Below the pieces are notes generated by a model. That model saw nothing but the letters and a program-made list of their open reading frames with translations. It made no database searches and was not told the DNA's origin. Shown piece by piece: positions 49,220 through 58,715 of a stretch of 64,000 bases of DNA. The translations under genes and the position numbers were made by a program. The stretch is from Spartobacteria bacterium (GTDB lineage: Bacteria; Verrucomicrobiota; Verrucomicrobiia; Chthoniobacterales; UBA10450), in the NCBI GenBank assembly GCA_003167555.1, contig PMSN01000009.1, forward strand, positions 124,001 to 188,000. The letters run 5' to 3'. Every line of letters begins with the position of its first letter. Position 1 is the first letter of the stretch.

Positions 49220-50196
49220 GCCTTCCGCAGCGATCGACGCGATGCGAGCGTGAGCGCGGTCGAGGAAATGATTTTGCGAACTTCCGTGCGCGAAACCTTT
49301 ATTTTGCGCTCGAAGACTTCAGGGCCCGCTTCGCGCACGAGCGAGAGCGTGCGCGCGCCAATCAAAGCCGGAAGCGCGGTCGCAAAACGGATGCGCCGCG
49401 GGCGAATCGCGCACGCGTAATCGATCCCGGAGGCCAGGCCACGCTCCGCTTTCTCGAGCCACGGGCGCAGGATTGATTCTGCGCGTTTTGGGTTGCGCAA
49501 AATTTCCTCGGGCGTCAGGCCTAACGAGTGGAGTTCGCTCGCGGGAAGATAACACCGGCCATCCCGCAAATCGGCGCCGAGATCGCGCAGGATGTTGATG
49601 AGCTGCAATCCCTGGCCGTATTGCACGCCCAACTCCCGCATCTCCGCTTCGGGCCGGTCGCTGAAATCTTTCACGTGCGCGAAACAGAGCCGGGTCCAAA
49701 ATTTCCCGACGCATCCGGCCACGAGGTAAGTGTATTCGTCGAGATCCGTTGCGGTCGGAAGCGCCTGCATTTCCGCGCCGCTGAATCGCTCCAGGTCGAG
49801 CATCTGCCCTCGATTGATTTTCTGCAGAACAGCGCGCACCTCGCTTCGATCGCGCTCTTCCAGGGAATTAAGCCAGGCGAGCGCAGCGGGCAGCGCATCG
49901 ATCAACGCGCGCTCGGCCGCGTTGCTTTGCAAAGGCGCGAACGAATCGCGAACCGCCTCCGCTGTTTCAGCCGTGCCTTGAATCGCGTCGACTAGACTTC
50001 GCAGCGCGTCGGTGCGCACTTTTGCCGGGACGCCTGCCGTGTCCGCGATCGTATCCGTCGCGCGAGCCAGGAGGTAGGCCAGCGAAAGCGGATCGCGCAA
50101 GGCTCGAGGCAGAGCGCGCAGCGAAAGATAAAACGAGCGCGAAACCGCTCGCAGAATCGGCCCGCGCAAATGCTCGAAATCTCGCACCGTCTTCAC
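49207..50196 (-). CDS. Squalene/phytoene synthase family protein
   Basis: 329 residues. Head-to-head prenyl synthase marks: SRSFYLSLRALPRALRDPLSLAYLLARATDTIADT (first Asp-rich motif DTIAD), YLVAGCVGKFWTRL, and the second Asp motif QYGQGLQLINILRDLGADLRDGRCYLP. Product may be squalene (hopanoid precursor) or phytoene; no cyclase or desaturase is nearby to decide. Overlaps the DUF362 stop by four bases. Confidence 0.9.
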   Translation of the reverse strand: MKTVRDFEHLRGPILRAVSRSFYLSLRALPRALRDPLSLAYLLARATDTIADTAGVPAKVRTDALRSLVDAIQGTAETAEAVRDSFAPLQSNAAERALIDALPAALAWLNSLEERDRSEVRAVLQKINRGQMLDLERFSGAEMQALPTATDLDEYTYLVAGCVGKFWTRLCFAHVKDFSDRPEAEMRELGVQYGQGLQLINILRDLGADLRDGRCYLPASELHSLGLTPEEILRNPKRAESILRPWLEKAERGLASGIDYACAIRPRRIRFATALPALIGARTLSLVREAGPEVFERKIKVSRTEVRKIISSTALTLASRRSLRKAYRK

Positions 50197-51218
50197 CGGT
50201 GGACGTTGCGCACTTCAATGGCATCGGCGTTCCCGATCCCGAGCTGCGCCGCGATTTGCACGTGCGCGGCGAGCGGCGCAATCGGCGGAAATCTTCCCTT
50301 CACGCGCCACTCCTCGATTTGCCGGACGGCGAGCGCATCGATCGCGACCGGGTCCTTGCTCGCGAGCAACGTGGCGTGATGCACGGCGTAGTTGGGTTGC
50401 GATTGCGGGCCGCCGGCGTATTCCGCGATCAGCCCGTCCATGATGTTGAGAACGACCTTCTGGCCAAGCAACGGATTGCGATAAAGCTCGGCGATCCCCG
50501 GTGCGCCGTAGCGCGAGGCAAAGCGACGCCAGTTGTCGATGTTCGGAAGCGTCATGTTGTAAAGGCAGCCGGCGAGTCCGCTCGTCGAGCTGTCACTCAT
50601 CACGGGGACGTTAATGATTTTCGTAACCTCGCTGGAAACGATCCGCGCAAAGTGGCTGTCGTCGCTGGTGATTTCCTGGTCGGACTGCAGCGGGATCATG
50701 CCCCGGTCCGAGCGAAATTCGTAGTCGCCCCAGATGAGTCTCCCCGCGAGAGGCGCGGTGAAGATCACCTTCGGATCGTAGCCATCGCGCGGCGCGATCG
50801 ATTTCAGCTGATAGCCCTCCGCGTTGATCCGATAGCCGGCGTCCTTGATTCCATCCAGGCTCCGGTCCCATACGACAATGCTGCCACGAGGATGTCCCGC
50901 GGCGACCAGTCCGTCCACGATCGCGTTGACCACGTCGCGATGGGTGGTGAAAAGTTCGCCGCCGACCGCGCAAATCTTGATGCCGATCCGGTCGTTAGGC
51001 GAAACGAGCGAGCCCCAGGCGCGCGCCAAATCCGGCTGGCCGGTGACGGAGAGGACGAGACGATTCACCATCGCGCGGACGACGGCCGGATCTGTCCGGT
51101 ATTCCTTGATCGCGGCGGAATCCTGCACGGAATAAACGATCGAAGGCGCGGCGGGCCGCGGAGTTTGCGCGGCAGCGGACGCCGCCAAAAAAAAGAAAGC
51201 TAAAATTCGAATGGGCAA
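50193..51218 (-). CDS. DUF362 domain exported protein
   Basis: 341 residues from TTG 51218 with a signal peptide (ILAFFFLAASAAAQ). DUF362 marks: VVRAMVNRLVLSVTGQPDLARAWGSLVSPNDRIGIKICAVGG, TTHRDVVNAIVDGLVAAGHPRGSIVVWDRSL, and SSEVTKIINVPVMSDSSTSGLAGCLYNMT. Often a chaperone-like or ferredoxin-linked family, role unproved. Four-base overlap with the squalene/phytoene synthase gene suggests one operon. Only 25 bp separate its start from hemW. Confidence 0.85.
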   Translation of the reverse strand: MPIRILAFFFLAASAAAQTPRPAAPSIVYSVQDSAAIKEYRTDPAVVRAMVNRLVLSVTGQPDLARAWGSLVSPNDRIGIKICAVGGELFTTHRDVVNAIVDGLVAAGHPRGSIVVWDRSLDGIKDAGYRINAEGYQLKSIAPRDGYDPKVIFTAPLAGRLIWGDYEFRSDRGMIPLQSDQEITSDDSHFARIVSSEVTKIINVPVMSDSSTSGLAGCLYNMTLPNIDNWRRFASRYGAPGIAELYRNPLLGQKVVLNIMDGLIAEYAGGPQSQPNYAVHHATLLASKDPVAIDALAVRQIEEWRVKGRFPPIAPLAAHVQIAAQLGIGNADAIEVRNVHR

Positions 51219-51243
51219 GATAGTGAGCGGTGGAAGAGAGGTT

Positions 51244-52437
51244 ATGAGCGATTCAATGATTCACAACGGGATTGAACCCGCCAGGAAGGAAAACGTTCAA
51301 CGCCCAACGCTCAACGTCCAACGCCCAACTCCAGAAACCACTGTCGCGCACATCTACGTTCACATCCCTTTCTGCGCGCGGATTTGTCTGTACTGCGCAT
51401 TTTACAAGGAGCGAGCTGATAGCTCGCAGACGCAACGATTTTGCGAGGCGCTCCTGCGAGAATTGGATGAAACGCGCGGTGGAAATTTGCTGGTGCCTGA
51501 GACGATCTTCATCGGAGGCGGGACGCCCACGGCGCTGACCACGGCGCAGCTGGAGTTTCTTCTCGGCGGTTTTCGTGAGCGTCTCGATTTGTCGGCGCTG
51601 CGAGAGTGGACCGTGGAAGCGAACCCGGGCAGCGTTTCGTCCCACAAAGCGGCCGTGCTCCGAAACGCGGGAGTGAACCGGATCAGTCTCGGCGTCCAAT
51701 CCTGGGACGATGAATTGCTGAAGCTCCTCGGCCGGGAGCACAACGCCGCGCAGGCGGAAGCGTCGTTTCATCTTTTGCGCGAGGCCGGTTTCACGAACCT
51801 GAACATCGACTTGATGTTCGGTCTGCCCGGCCAAACGCTCGCGCAATGGGAAGAGACCTTGAGAAAGACCATCGCGCTCGGGCCGGAACACATCTCGACT
51901 TATTGTCTCACGTACGAGGAGGACACGGAATTCTTTCTGCGCCATGCGCGCGGCGAATTCCGCGAAGACCCCGAATCGGACGCACAGTTTCTCGAGGCCG
52001 CGATGCAGATGCTGGAGGGCGCCGGTTTTCAGCACTACGAGATTTCAAATTACGCGCGGCCCGGATTCGCCTCGGCGCATAACCGCGCTTATTGGGCGGG
52101 CGAAGATTACGTCGGCATCGGCCCGAGCGCCTTCTCCACCGTCGGCCTGCAACGCTTGCAAAACGTTTGCGATTACCGCGCCTATTCCGATCGCGTCCTG
52201 GCCCGCGAGTCCGCCGTAGCGACGACAGAAATCCTGACCCCTGAGATGAAGCGGGCGGAAAGAATCGCCCTCGCGTTACGGACCCGGGACGGAATTTTCT
52301 CCAGCGAACTCGAGTCCTGGCCAACCGAGAGCCGCGAGTTCATCGACCTCGGATTGCTGCGCGAAGTAAACGGCAATTTCATTCTCACCCCTCGCGGCAA
52401 ACTTCTCGCCGACTCCGTCGCCGAAGCATTCGTTTAG
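51244..52437 (+). CDS. hemW: HemW-type radical SAM protein (coproporphyrinogen III oxidase-like)
   Basis: About 397 residues from ATG 51244 (preceded by GGAAGAG). Radical SAM motif Cys44-x3-Cys48-x2-Cys51 (HIPFCARICLYCAFYKE), GGGTPTALTTAQLEFLLG, WTVEANPGSV, GVNRISLGVQSWDDELLKLLGREHNAAQA, and NLNIDLMFGLPGQT are typical. HemW moves heme and is often annotated as HemN. The first 33 residues are encoded by a heptamer repeat array (NVQRPT twice) and look non-native; the conserved protein begins near VAHIYVHIPFC. No start codon lies between the array and that point. Confidence 0.9.
   Translation: MSDSMIHNGIEPARKENVQRPTLNVQRPTPETTVAHIYVHIPFCARICLYCAFYKERADSSQTQRFCEALLRELDETRGGNLLVPETIFIGGGTPTALTTAQLEFLLGGFRERLDLSALREWTVEANPGSVSSHKAAVLRNAGVNRISLGVQSWDDELLKLLGREHNAAQAEASFHLLREAGFTNLNIDLMFGLPGQTLAQWEETLRKTIALGPEHISTYCLTYEEDTEFFLRHARGEFREDPESDAQFLEAAMQMLEGAGFQHYEISNYARPGFASAHNRAYWAGEDYVGIGPSAFSTVGLQRLQNVCDYRAYSDRVLARESAVATTEILTPEMKRAERIALALRTRDGIFSSELESWPTESREFIDLGLLREVNGNFILTPRGKLLADSVAEAFV
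51292..51333. repeat. AACGYCC heptamer array inside the hemW 5' end
   Basis: Six tandem units: AACGTTC, AACGCCC, AACGCTC, AACGTCC, AACGCCC, AACTCCA. Six times seven is 42 bp, so the reading frame is kept, and the array is translated as NVQRPTLNVQRPTP. Same family as the arrays at ispD and xseA. Confidence 0.93.
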
Positions 52438-52450
52438 TCGCTCTCAGCGC

Positions 52451-52480
52451 TGTAGCCGCGGCGCTCTGTCGCCGCGTCAG
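52451..52480. repeat. TGTAGC-headed hairpin, copy between hemW and the SIMPL gene
   Basis: TGTAGC is followed by CGCGGCG (52457-52463), CTCTGT and CGCCGCG (52470-52476). The same layout (TGTAGC, stem, CTCTGTCG, closing stem) recurs in reverse at 53281-53314. Confidence 0.7.
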
Positions 52481-52530
52481 GCACGGCTTCGATTCTTGCC
52501 CTTACAGAATCTTCCGGCCATTCTGGGGCC

Positions 52531-53269
52531 ATGAAACTCCTCCTCCTCCTGTGCCTCGTCGTGTCGACAAATATCCTGGCCCAAGACGGTTTGCCCTCAC
52601 AACCCTACCTCTACGTCGAAGGGAAAGCAGAAATCGAAAAACCGGCCGACATCGTGATACTTCGTTTCGACGTGGTGGCGCGCAACGCGGATCAAACCAA
52701 GGCGAACGAGGAGGTCCAGGCAAAAGCGATCAAGATTCTCGCCTTGCTCGACGAGAAAAAAATCGCAAAGACCGATACGATAGCGAGCGATCTGAGATCG
52801 GAGCCGCAGCATGAGAACGAAGAGGACCTCCCGCAGAGACGCGGCAAGATCATCGGTTACAGCGTCACACGACCTTTCTCGGTCAAGGTTCGAGATGTGT
52901 CCGTGTTCCCCAAACTGGTGGATGAACTGATCGCGTTCGGTGGCGTCGAGTTTTCCGGAATCGACGCCGGTCTCTCCGACGAAAAACCCATGCACGATGA
53001 GATCCGGAAAAAGGCTCTCGCAGATGCGCACGAGCGAGCAGACAAGACGCTCAAAGAAATGGGGATGAAGATCGATTCCGTCTTCGGTCTCTCCGGTGAG
53101 CTTTCCGATGATTCGCATAAGGATTTTTATTGGAGAGGGCACGCTAGGAATTGCCAGTTACGCCCCTGGCAAAGAACCACGGATTCCAGACCCTGCCCAA
53201 TACCGGCTCGCGCCCGTCGAAATCAGCCAGAGCGTCCACGTCATCTATCTCATTTCACCGCTGAAGTAG
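52531..53269 (+). pseudogene. SIMPL (DUF541) domain exported protein, frameshifted
   Basis: An exported SIMPL protein (signal peptide LLLLLCLVVSTNILAQ; DUF541 blocks VEGKAEIEKPADIVILRFDVVARNADQTKANEEVQAKAIKILALL, IGYSVTRPFSVKVRD, KALADAHERADKTLKEMG). At 53124-53128 there is a run of five T. After it the frame runs on in nonsense to 53325. If one T is removed, the correct family end follows (FIGEGTLGIASYAPGKEP...PDPAQYRLAPVEISQSVHVIYLISPLK) and stops at 53269, giving about 245 residues. Either a real one-base insertion or a sequencing error in the T run. Confidence 0.85.
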
Positions 53270-53280
53270 AACTTCTAACC

Positions 53281-53314
53281 GACGCCTCGACAGAGCGAGG
53301 CGGGGACAGCTACA
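53281..53314. repeat. TGTAGC-headed hairpin overlapping the uppS stop
   Basis: CGCCTCG (53283-53289) and CGAGGCG (53296-53302) pair around ACAGAG. On the minus strand the element starts TGTAGCTG, and its TAG (53310-53312) is the stop codon of uppS. It also separates uppS from the convergent SIMPL gene. Confidence 0.75.
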
Positions 53315-54023
53315 CCGCGCCATAGCGGCGGTTCCGTTGACCGAAATCTTCCACGGCGTCGAAAAGATCCTTCTTCGTAAAATCGGGCCAGAGCTTCGGC
53401 GTGACGTACATCTCCGTATAGGAAAGTTGCCAGAGAAGAAAATTCGAGAGGCGCATCTCGCCGGAGGTGCGCACGAGCAAATCCGGATCGGGATAGTAGC
53501 GCGTGTAAAGATGTTTGCTGAACATGTCCACGTCGATCATCGCGCGATCGATGTGGCCGGAATCGATCTGGCGCAGGAGGCTTTTGATTCCATCGATAAT
53601 CTCAAGCCGGCCTCCGTAACTGAGCGCCAGAATCAAAGTGAGCCCGTTATTTCCCGCCGTGCGCTCGATGGAATCGTGCAATTGCTTCTGGCAACCCTGC
53701 GGCAGATCCGTCAGGCGCCCGATCGCCTGCAAACGCACATTTTTTTCGAGCAACTCCGGCGTCTTCTCTTTCAGGAAACGCTCGAGCAATCGCATGAGCG
53801 CAAACACTTCCGTCTTCGGCCGCTGCCAGTTCTCGGCCGAAAAGGCGTAGAGCGTCAGGAACTCGACCTTCAACTCGCCGCACGCCTCGACGCACGCCCG
53901 CACGGCTTCCGCGCCTTTTTCGTGACCTTTGATCCGTGGCAATCCACGCCGGCGCGCCCAGCGGCCATTGCCATCCATGATGATGGCGATGTGGCGCGGA
54001 ACAATTTTGGCAGTCGGGGCCAT
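53310..54023 (-). CDS. uppS: Isoprenyl (undecaprenyl diphosphate) transferase
   Basis: It builds the C55 lipid carrier for peptidoglycan. 237 residues. HIAIIMDGNGRWARRRGLPRIKGHEKGAEAV holds the catalytic Asp; LTLYAFSAENWQRPKTEV, LILALSYGGRLEIIDG and PDPDLLVRTSGEMRLSNFLLWQLSYTEMYV are typical. It is separated by two bases from purA, which precedes it. Its stop lies in a repeat. UppP is at 58 kb. Confidence 0.96.
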   Translation of the reverse strand: MAPTAKIVPRHIAIIMDGNGRWARRRGLPRIKGHEKGAEAVRACVEACGELKVEFLTLYAFSAENWQRPKTEVFALMRLLERFLKEKTPELLEKNVRLQAIGRLTDLPQGCQKQLHDSIERTAGNNGLTLILALSYGGRLEIIDGIKSLLRQIDSGHIDRAMIDVDMFSKHLYTRYYPDPDLLVRTSGEMRLSNFLLWQLSYTEMYVTPKLWPDFTKKDLFDAVEDFGQRNRRYGAV

Positions 54024-54025
54024 GG

Positions 54026-55459
<1,434 letters not shown>

Positions 55460-55472
55460 CTATTCTCGCCTC

Positions 55473-55625
55473 ATGCGCAATATCCTCCTCATTATCCTCA
55501 TTCTTCTTCTCATCGGAGCGTTTCCAGGTTGGGGTTACAGCTCAGGATGGGGTTACTTTCCGTTTGGCGGACTCGGCCTGGTCCTCCTGATCGTGCTGAT
55601 TCTTGCCCTGACGGGAAGGTTGTAG
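55473..55625 (+). CDS. DUF3309 small membrane protein
   Basis: 50 residues from MRNILLIILILLLIGAFPGWGYSSGWGYFPFGGLGLVLLIVLILALTGRL-type sequence: two membrane helices joined by a Gly/Trp/Tyr loop, the exact DUF3309 pattern (P-x-W-x-Y-S-x-x-W-G-Y). Function unknown, often stress-linked. The stop TAG lies in TGTAGC followed by CTCTGTCGCGGCG, a repeat form also found elsewhere in the window. Confidence 0.9.
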   Translation: MRNILLIILILLLIGAFPGWGYSSGWGYFPFGGLGLVLLIVLILALTGRL

Positions 55626-55670
55626 CGTCCCTCTGTCGCGGCGGGCATTTTCTTGCCCCGACAAATCAGC

Positions 55671-57671
55671 CTAACGACCGGTGCTGGTGAGAGCGCGCCT
55701 AAGCGCCGCGGAGGATTCCGAAGTGCTGCGTTTGTGCGAAGAAAAGTCCCGCGCGGTATCGAAGTGAAAGGCGGAGTCATGCGCAAAGGTGTTCATGGCC
55801 ACCCGATAATTCGCACCGCCGCCGGAGAGATGCCGGTGTGACTCGATGAATTCGGTCGGCTGGTAATAATTGCTCAGGTTTTTCCCGAACTTCGACTTGC
55901 TCAGCCCGATCTCGATGTTCTTGCGGATTTCGAGATGCAAATGCGCATCGTATTGGCCGTGCGCCGTTCCCATCGTGGCGATCTGCTGTCCGCGAAAGAC
56001 TCTCTGGCCGCGGCCCACGAGCATTGTATTCAAGTGTCCGTAGAGCGAGTCGATATATTTGACCGCGCCCTTTTCACGGTAGGCGTGCCGGATGATCACG
56101 ACATTGCCCCAGCCCAGGTGCACGTCGCGCGCGAAGACCACGATGCCGTCGCCAATCGCATAGATCGGGTCGCCCAGGTCCGTATCGCCTCCGCCGATGC
56201 CGTCCCAATCTTCGCCCATGTGTCCATTCGTGCGGAAACCGCGGGCCTTGTAATAACCTTCCGCTTCCGGTTTACCCACGGGAAAATCGAAACCGTCCGC
56301 GAGCTTGGTGAAGGCCATCGTCAGCGGTCCGCTGGCGGTTTGCACGCTGACCACCGGCTCTTTCGGTGCCGTCGTTTTCGCGGGTTCGTTTTTCGCCACC
56401 TGAGGTTTCACCGCAGCGGCCGGTTCTTCTTTAACCAAAGGCGCTTTCACCGGTTGCGTCATCACTGGTTCGGGCTTCGGCGATTCGTTCTTGGCCACCT
56501 TCGTTTTCACTGGGGGCTCGGTCACCGGCGGCGCTTTCGCAGCTGGCGCTTTGGTGGATTCCACTTTCGCCGAATCGGCTTTTACCACCTTGTTCTTCGC
56601 GGATGATTCCGCGACTGATGGTTCCTTCGTCGTCGGCGCCTTGGCCTTCTCTGTCTTCGGCGGGTCAACCTTCGCCACTTTCGCCTTTGCTGAGACTTCA
56701 GTGACCTGTGGCCCCTCGGCAGGAGGCGCTTTTGCTACCTCGATCTTCGGCGAGTCGCCCTTTGGCACTTTCGTTTTCGCCGAAGTTTCGGTGACCCGTG
56801 GTTCTTTGGCCGGCGGCGCCTTTGCTGTTTCTGTCTTTGCCGGCTCGGCCTTCGCCACTTTCACCTTCGAAGACTCAGTTGCCGGCGCCTCCTTTGCTGG
56901 CGGCGCTTTGCCCGTGTCCGTTTTCGGCGTCTCACTCTTGGCTACTTTCGTTTTCGTTAAAGATTCCGCTAGCGATGGCTCCTTTGCCGCTTCTACCTTC
57001 GGCGTCTCAGTTTTCGCCACTTTCACCTTTGCGGAAGATTCAGTTACCGACGGTTCCTTGACCGGTGGCGCCGACTTGACGGTCTCTGTTTTGGGCGGCT
57101 CGGTCTTTGCAACTTTCACTTTTGCCGAAGGTTCAGTTGTCGACGGTTCTTTGGCCCGTGACGGTTTGGTTGTCTCCGCTTTCGGCACCTCGGTCTTCGC
57201 CACTTTCACTTTGGCCGAGGGTTCGGTTGGGGATTGTTCCTTTGCCGGAGGCGCTTTAGCTGACTCTGTTTTCGGCGCCTCGGTCTTCGCCACTTTTGCT
57301 TTCACGGAGGATTCAATCGATGGCTCCTTTGCCGATGCCTTTGGAGTTTCTGACTTCGCTCCCTCAGCCTTTGCCACTTTCACTTTGGCCGTGGGTTCGG
57401 TCAGCGGCGGCTCCTTGGTTGGCGGCGCCTTCGCTGATTCCGCCTTCGCCGCCTCGGCCTTCGCCACCTTCGTCTTTGCCGAAGACTCTTTTGAAGTCGC
57501 CTCCTTCGCGGAGCGGGATGAAGCGGGTTCGACCTTCGCCGGGTCTTCCTTCGCGGACGATGGCTTCACGGGAATGGCCTTCAATTCTCGCGGAACGAAG
57601 ACATCCTGGGCGCGAGCGTTGCCTATGAAAATCAGGCAGCAAAAGAGCGCGGTCGGGATCGTTCGCCACAT
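55671..57671 (-). CDS. Repeat-rich exported M23 family metallopeptidase
   Basis: 666 residues from MWRTIPTALFCCLIFIGNARAQ (signal peptide). Residues about 65-440 are 13 imperfect 25-31-residue units of the form A-K-x-K-V-A-K-x-E-x-P-K-x-E-x-A-K-A-P-P, highly basic and like linker histone tails. Residues about 450-610 are an M23 LytM domain with HMGEDWDG and DAHLHLEI metal ligands (H-x-x-x-D, H-x-H), so the enzyme is probably active on peptidoglycan. The final 60 residues are not recognised. The long frame to 57770 is not used. Confidence 0.88.
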   Translation of the reverse strand: MWRTIPTALFCCLIFIGNARAQDVFVPRELKAIPVKPSSAKEDPAKVEPASSRSAKEATSKESSAKTKVAKAEAAKAESAKAPPTKEPPLTEPTAKVKVAKAEGAKSETPKASAKEPSIESSVKAKVAKTEAPKTESAKAPPAKEQSPTEPSAKVKVAKTEVPKAETTKPSRAKEPSTTEPSAKVKVAKTEPPKTETVKSAPPVKEPSVTESSAKVKVAKTETPKVEAAKEPSLAESLTKTKVAKSETPKTDTGKAPPAKEAPATESSKVKVAKAEPAKTETAKAPPAKEPRVTETSAKTKVPKGDSPKIEVAKAPPAEGPQVTEVSAKAKVAKVDPPKTEKAKAPTTKEPSVAESSAKNKVVKADSAKVESTKAPAAKAPPVTEPPVKTKVAKNESPKPEPVMTQPVKAPLVKEEPAAAVKPQVAKNEPAKTTAPKEPVVSVQTASGPLTMAFTKLADGFDFPVGKPEAEGYYKARGFRTNGHMGEDWDGIGGGDTDLGDPIYAIGDGIVVFARDVHLGWGNVVIIRHAYREKGAVKYIDSLYGHLNTMLVGRGQRVFRGQQIATMGTAHGQYDAHLHLEIRKNIEIGLSKSKFGKNLSNYYQPTEFIESHRHLSGGGANYRVAMNTFAHDSAFHFDTARDFSSHKRSTSESSAALRRALTSTGR
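56350..57480. repeat. Tandem ~90-bp coding repeat (13 units) in the M23 gene
   Basis: Units follow one another as A-K-V-K-V-A-K-T-E and variants, each with a P-K-x-E, a K-x-P-P and a TEPS-like end. They differ in sequence, so they are not a recent expansion. The charge is strongly basic with Pro/Ala, suggesting an extended, wall-binding or spacer segment. Confidence 0.85.
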
Positions 57672-57771
57672 GCGAGCGTCCGTTTTAGCGTTCTGCACGC
57701 TCCCTGGCAAGCCCTCTCTTCTGATATTTGCCGGAAAACTATTGCGGCTATAGGGGCCGATTCGCGGCAAG

Positions 57772-58659
57772 CTAAATCAAACCGCGAGCGATCAAGACGA
57801 GCAACGCGACGCCGACAATGATGCGATAAATGGCGAAGGGGGCGAAACCACGGTCGCGCACCCAGCGTACAAACCAGGCGACGACGGCGAGGGCGACCAC
57901 AAAGGAAACGGCAAAGCCCAGCGCGAGCACGATCCATTGATGCGCGTCCACCGCGAGCGGCGCGAGGTTTCCCTCCGATGCCGTGTGCCGATTGGGTGCG
58001 ATCGTTTTGATCAAATCGTAGCCCGTTGCCACAATCATGGTGGGCATCGAAAGAAAAAACGAAAACTCCAGCGCCGCCCCCCTCGACAGTCCGACGGTTT
58101 GTCCCGCCGCGATCGTGCACATCGAGCGCGATGTTCCCGGAAAAACCGCCGAGAGAATCTGGACCGCTCCGATCCAGGCCGCCTGCGCCAGATTCATTTC
58201 TTCCATGTGCTCGGTGCGGGGCCGCGTGCAAATCGCATCCACGATCCACATTATGACGCCGCCCAGAAGAAGCGCCCACGCCATCACGCTAAGGTTTTCC
58301 AGGTTCTGGCCGATCTGTTTTTTCAGGAGGTAAGCGGGACCCGCGGTGATGACGAACGCGATGAGCGTGAGACTCAGCGGATGGGTGAGCAGCGTGCGAT
58401 CGCCGCGCTCTCCGCGCGGGAACGTCGAGACGAACTTTGCGATGCGCCGGGCAAAATAAACCGGCAAGGCCAGGATCGCGCCCAACTGAATCACGATCGT
58501 ATACATTTTCCAGTAACTGTCATCGAGACTGATCTGTGCAAGACCGAGCTTGGTCAGCGCTATCTCGACGACGCGGAGGTGGGCGGTCGAACTGACCGGC
58601 AGAAATTCGGTAAGCCCCTCGACGATTCCGAGCAAAACAGAGAGAAGAAAGTCGTTCAC
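57772..58659 (-). CDS. uppP: Undecaprenyl-diphosphatase
   Basis: It recycles undecaprenyl diphosphate to the monophosphate at the membrane; often annotated bacitracin resistance. 295 residues, eight membrane helices. LLGIVEGLTEFLPVSSTAHL (Glu-rich motif) and PGTSRSMCTIAAGQTVGLSRGAALEFSFFLSMPTM (G-T-S-R motif) are the catalytic blocks. With uppS it belongs to lipid-carrier metabolism. Confidence 0.96.
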   Translation of the reverse strand: MNDFLLSVLLGIVEGLTEFLPVSSTAHLRVVEIALTKLGLAQISLDDSYWKMYTIVIQLGAILALPVYFARRIAKFVSTFPRGERGDRTLLTHPLSLTLIAFVITAGPAYLLKKQIGQNLENLSVMAWALLLGGVIMWIVDAICTRPRTEHMEEMNLAQAAWIGAVQILSAVFPGTSRSMCTIAAGQTVGLSRGAALEFSFFLSMPTMIVATGYDLIKTIAPNRHTASEGNLAPLAVDAHQWIVLALGFAVSFVVALAVVAWFVRWVRDRGFAPFAIYRIIVGVALLVLIARGLI

Positions 58660-58715
58660 GGCGCCAAGCTAGAACTGGCGTCTCAAAGCGCAACGATGGA
58701 TCGCGCGCGTTCGGC

